A DNA stretch of 13,211 nucleotides, from NCBI GenBank assembly GCA_017829075.1, contig JAGAJA010000049.1, positions 1-13,211 of the forward strand, written 5' to 3'. Below the pieces are notes generated by a model. That model was given only the letters and a program-made list of their open reading frames with translations, searched no databases and was not told the origin of the DNA. Made by a program: the position numbers and the translations under genes. This stretch comes from Oscillospiraceae bacterium (GTDB taxonomy: Bacteria; Bacillota_A; Clostridia; Oscillospirales; Ruminococcaceae). This document shows positions 12,180 through 13,211 of the stretch, in pieces. Numbering within the stretch: position 1 is the first letter of the stretch; each line of letters begins with the position of its first letter.

Positions 12180-13211
12180 TCAGTTATCCTCCTTGCTTTC
12201 AATTGGTGCATTTACATAGAGCTGGCGCTCCTTAAGGTAAGTTATGAGTTCGGAGCAGTATTCCTCGTCCAGGGCACCTACAAAGTCAGACCAGCTGATT
12301 TTCGCAATCTCTGTGTCTGAGTAGTTCAGCGCCATATCGCAAATAGCGTCAACCAACTCCAGCGTTGCGATAAGCGTGTTATATTTCAGCGTGCCTCTGA
12401 ACATACGAAATTCGATGGTTGACCAGTTCGTGATATTCACGCAGGCATAACGACCGTTGCAGCCTTTCTTAGCGTCCTCCAGGATTTCCTTAGGGTTGTT
12501 CTTGTAGCCATACCTTGCTGCCCAGCGGTTCATCTGGTATTCGGTGCGGCGTGAGAATTTCAGCAGCTCGTTCCAGTGGTGCTCCACAAAATAAAGAACC
12601 CGGGAAATGCACTCGTCCTGTGCTTCCCGGGTACTTCCGAACGCTGTTCTGTTGACGTGGACATGAAGCCCACAGGTGCTTGTTTTGTGGCTGCGGTAGT
12701 ACATGTGAATTGCGGATTCCATAAGCTCTGCCCAAGGCATTCTGTTCTTGTGGTAATGCAAGGTCATGGGGTGTGTGACGATTTCCATACCGTCATTGAG
12801 CGAACCGTCGGACTTGATGTAGATGTGCTCCGCAAGCCGGTTGCCGACACCCAGAAGCGTGTCAGCATTATCGCTGCTCTTGCCGCCCTCGTCGATTTCA
12901 AGTTCCACGCCATAATAGCGCTTGCTGTCACCATAAAAGATAGGGTCGGGCTTGTAGCTGTATTCGTGGATTGAACTCTGACAGCGTTCCTCATAACAGC
13001 GGTCGCAGTAGGGATAATCGTCGTCATCATCGTAGTTGGCGTAGTCCCGATGAATGATTCGCCCGCAGCATTCGCAGGTGGTGTAGTAATCATCGTAGCA
13101 GCGCTGACAGAGCGGCATATTGTCTGAACCAGCGTTGTCGTCAAGCCAGATACGCTCGCCGCAATGCTCGCAAGCAACGGTTTCGTTGTGGTAGCAGTCG
13201 GGGCAGAGCAA
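12180..13211 (-). CDS. Zinc-ribbon plus amidoligase protein (partial)
   Basis: The frame runs off the window, so the N-terminus is missing and 343 residues are visible. The first ~77 residues carry repeated zinc knuckles (Cys pairs at 3/6, 14/17, 35/38, 46/49, 69/72 and C77), forming an array of zinc ribbons or treble clefs. The rest matches the Amidoligase_2 family, which is related to glutamate-cysteine ligase and glutamine synthetase: Gly-Val-Glu-Leu-Glu-Ile-Asp (101-107), Lys-Ser-Asp-Gly-Ser-Leu with Gly-Met-Glu-Ile-Val-Thr-His-Pro (133-148), Cys-Gly-Leu-His-Val-His-Val-Asn (180-187) and Thr-Ile-Glu-Phe-Arg-Met-Phe-Arg-Gly (265-273). These residues are the expected metal, ATP and substrate contacts. 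The enzyme should form an amide bond on a carboxylate using ATP. The zinc array may bind the target protein or nucleic acid. The gene is co-transcribed with the amidotransferase, which may feed it ammonia (inference). Confidence 0.85.
   Translation of the reverse strand: MLCPDCYHNETVACEHCGERIWLDDNAGSDNMPLCQRCYDDYYTTCECCGRIIHRDYANYDDDDDYPYCDRCYEERCQSSIHEYSYKPDPIFYGDSKRYYGVELEIDEGGKSSDNADTLLGVGNRLAEHIYIKSDGSLNDGMEIVTHPMTLHYHKNRMPWAELMESAIHMYYRSHKTSTCGLHVHVNRTAFGSTREAQDECISRVLYFVEHHWNELLKFSRRTEYQMNRWAARYGYKNNPKEILEDAKKGCNGRYACVNITNWSTIEFRMFRGTLKYNTLIATLELVDAICDMALNYSDTEIAKISWSDFVGALDEEYCSELITYLKERQLYVNAPIESKEDN

Noticed and set aside
1..13211. CRISPR array, tRNA or rRNA genes
   Set aside because: No regularly spaced 25-40 base repeats, tRNA-like cloverleaf with conserved arms or rRNA-like segment was noticed on reading either strand; this was by eye, not by a dedicated search.

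Overview
The window looks like a stretch of a mobile or integrated element from a low-to-moderate GC Clostridia-type Firmicute, most plausibly a gut Ruminococcus or Oscillospiraceae relative. That is an inference from strong AGGAGG-type ribosome binding sites, consensus TTGACA-17-TATAAT promoters, compact rho-independent terminators, and the gene content: two different serine recombinases, an excisionase-like protein, a rolling-circle-type replication protein and many orphan genes. No rRNA, tRNA, CRISPR array or core metabolic gene was seen.

Layout. 1-100 is the start of a transposase (minus strand) cut by the window edge. 238-417 encodes a small excisionase-type HTH protein. From 4412 back to 460 the minus strand carries a 27-codon leader ORF, two small unknown proteins and a 518-aa large serine recombinase. 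These look like one transcription unit ending in a terminator at 2017-2045. It is followed by a separately promoted AlbA_2/Schlafen-type ATP-binding regulator. A divergent intergenic region with a perfect 12-bp inverted repeat separates this block from a plus-strand 533-aa orphan protein (4641-6242). Next comes a hairpin-rich leader and a gene II/X-like replication protein (6592-7632). The 467-bp gap between this gene and the convergent 731-aa orphan gene (8100-10295, minus) contains a long nested inverted repeat and a set of TGTAAC/GTTACA repeats. I interpret the gap as a replication or partition control region. Rightwards on the minus strand lie a 199-aa serine resolvase (10471-11070), a class-II glutamine amidotransferase (11195-12178) and, cut by the window edge, a zinc-ribbon plus amidoligase protein (12180-13211).

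How the parts may work together. The large serine recombinase with the small HTH protein would handle integration and excision. The gene II/X-like protein would start rolling-circle replication at the structured DNA near it, and the small resolvase would resolve multimers at nearby palindromes. The amidoligase and amidotransferase genes are almost back to back (one base apart) and form an apparent peptide or metabolite amidation operon. This pair is the most interesting candidate for a little-studied system here. The 533-aa and 731-aa proteins flank the replication gene and have no family I can recognise.
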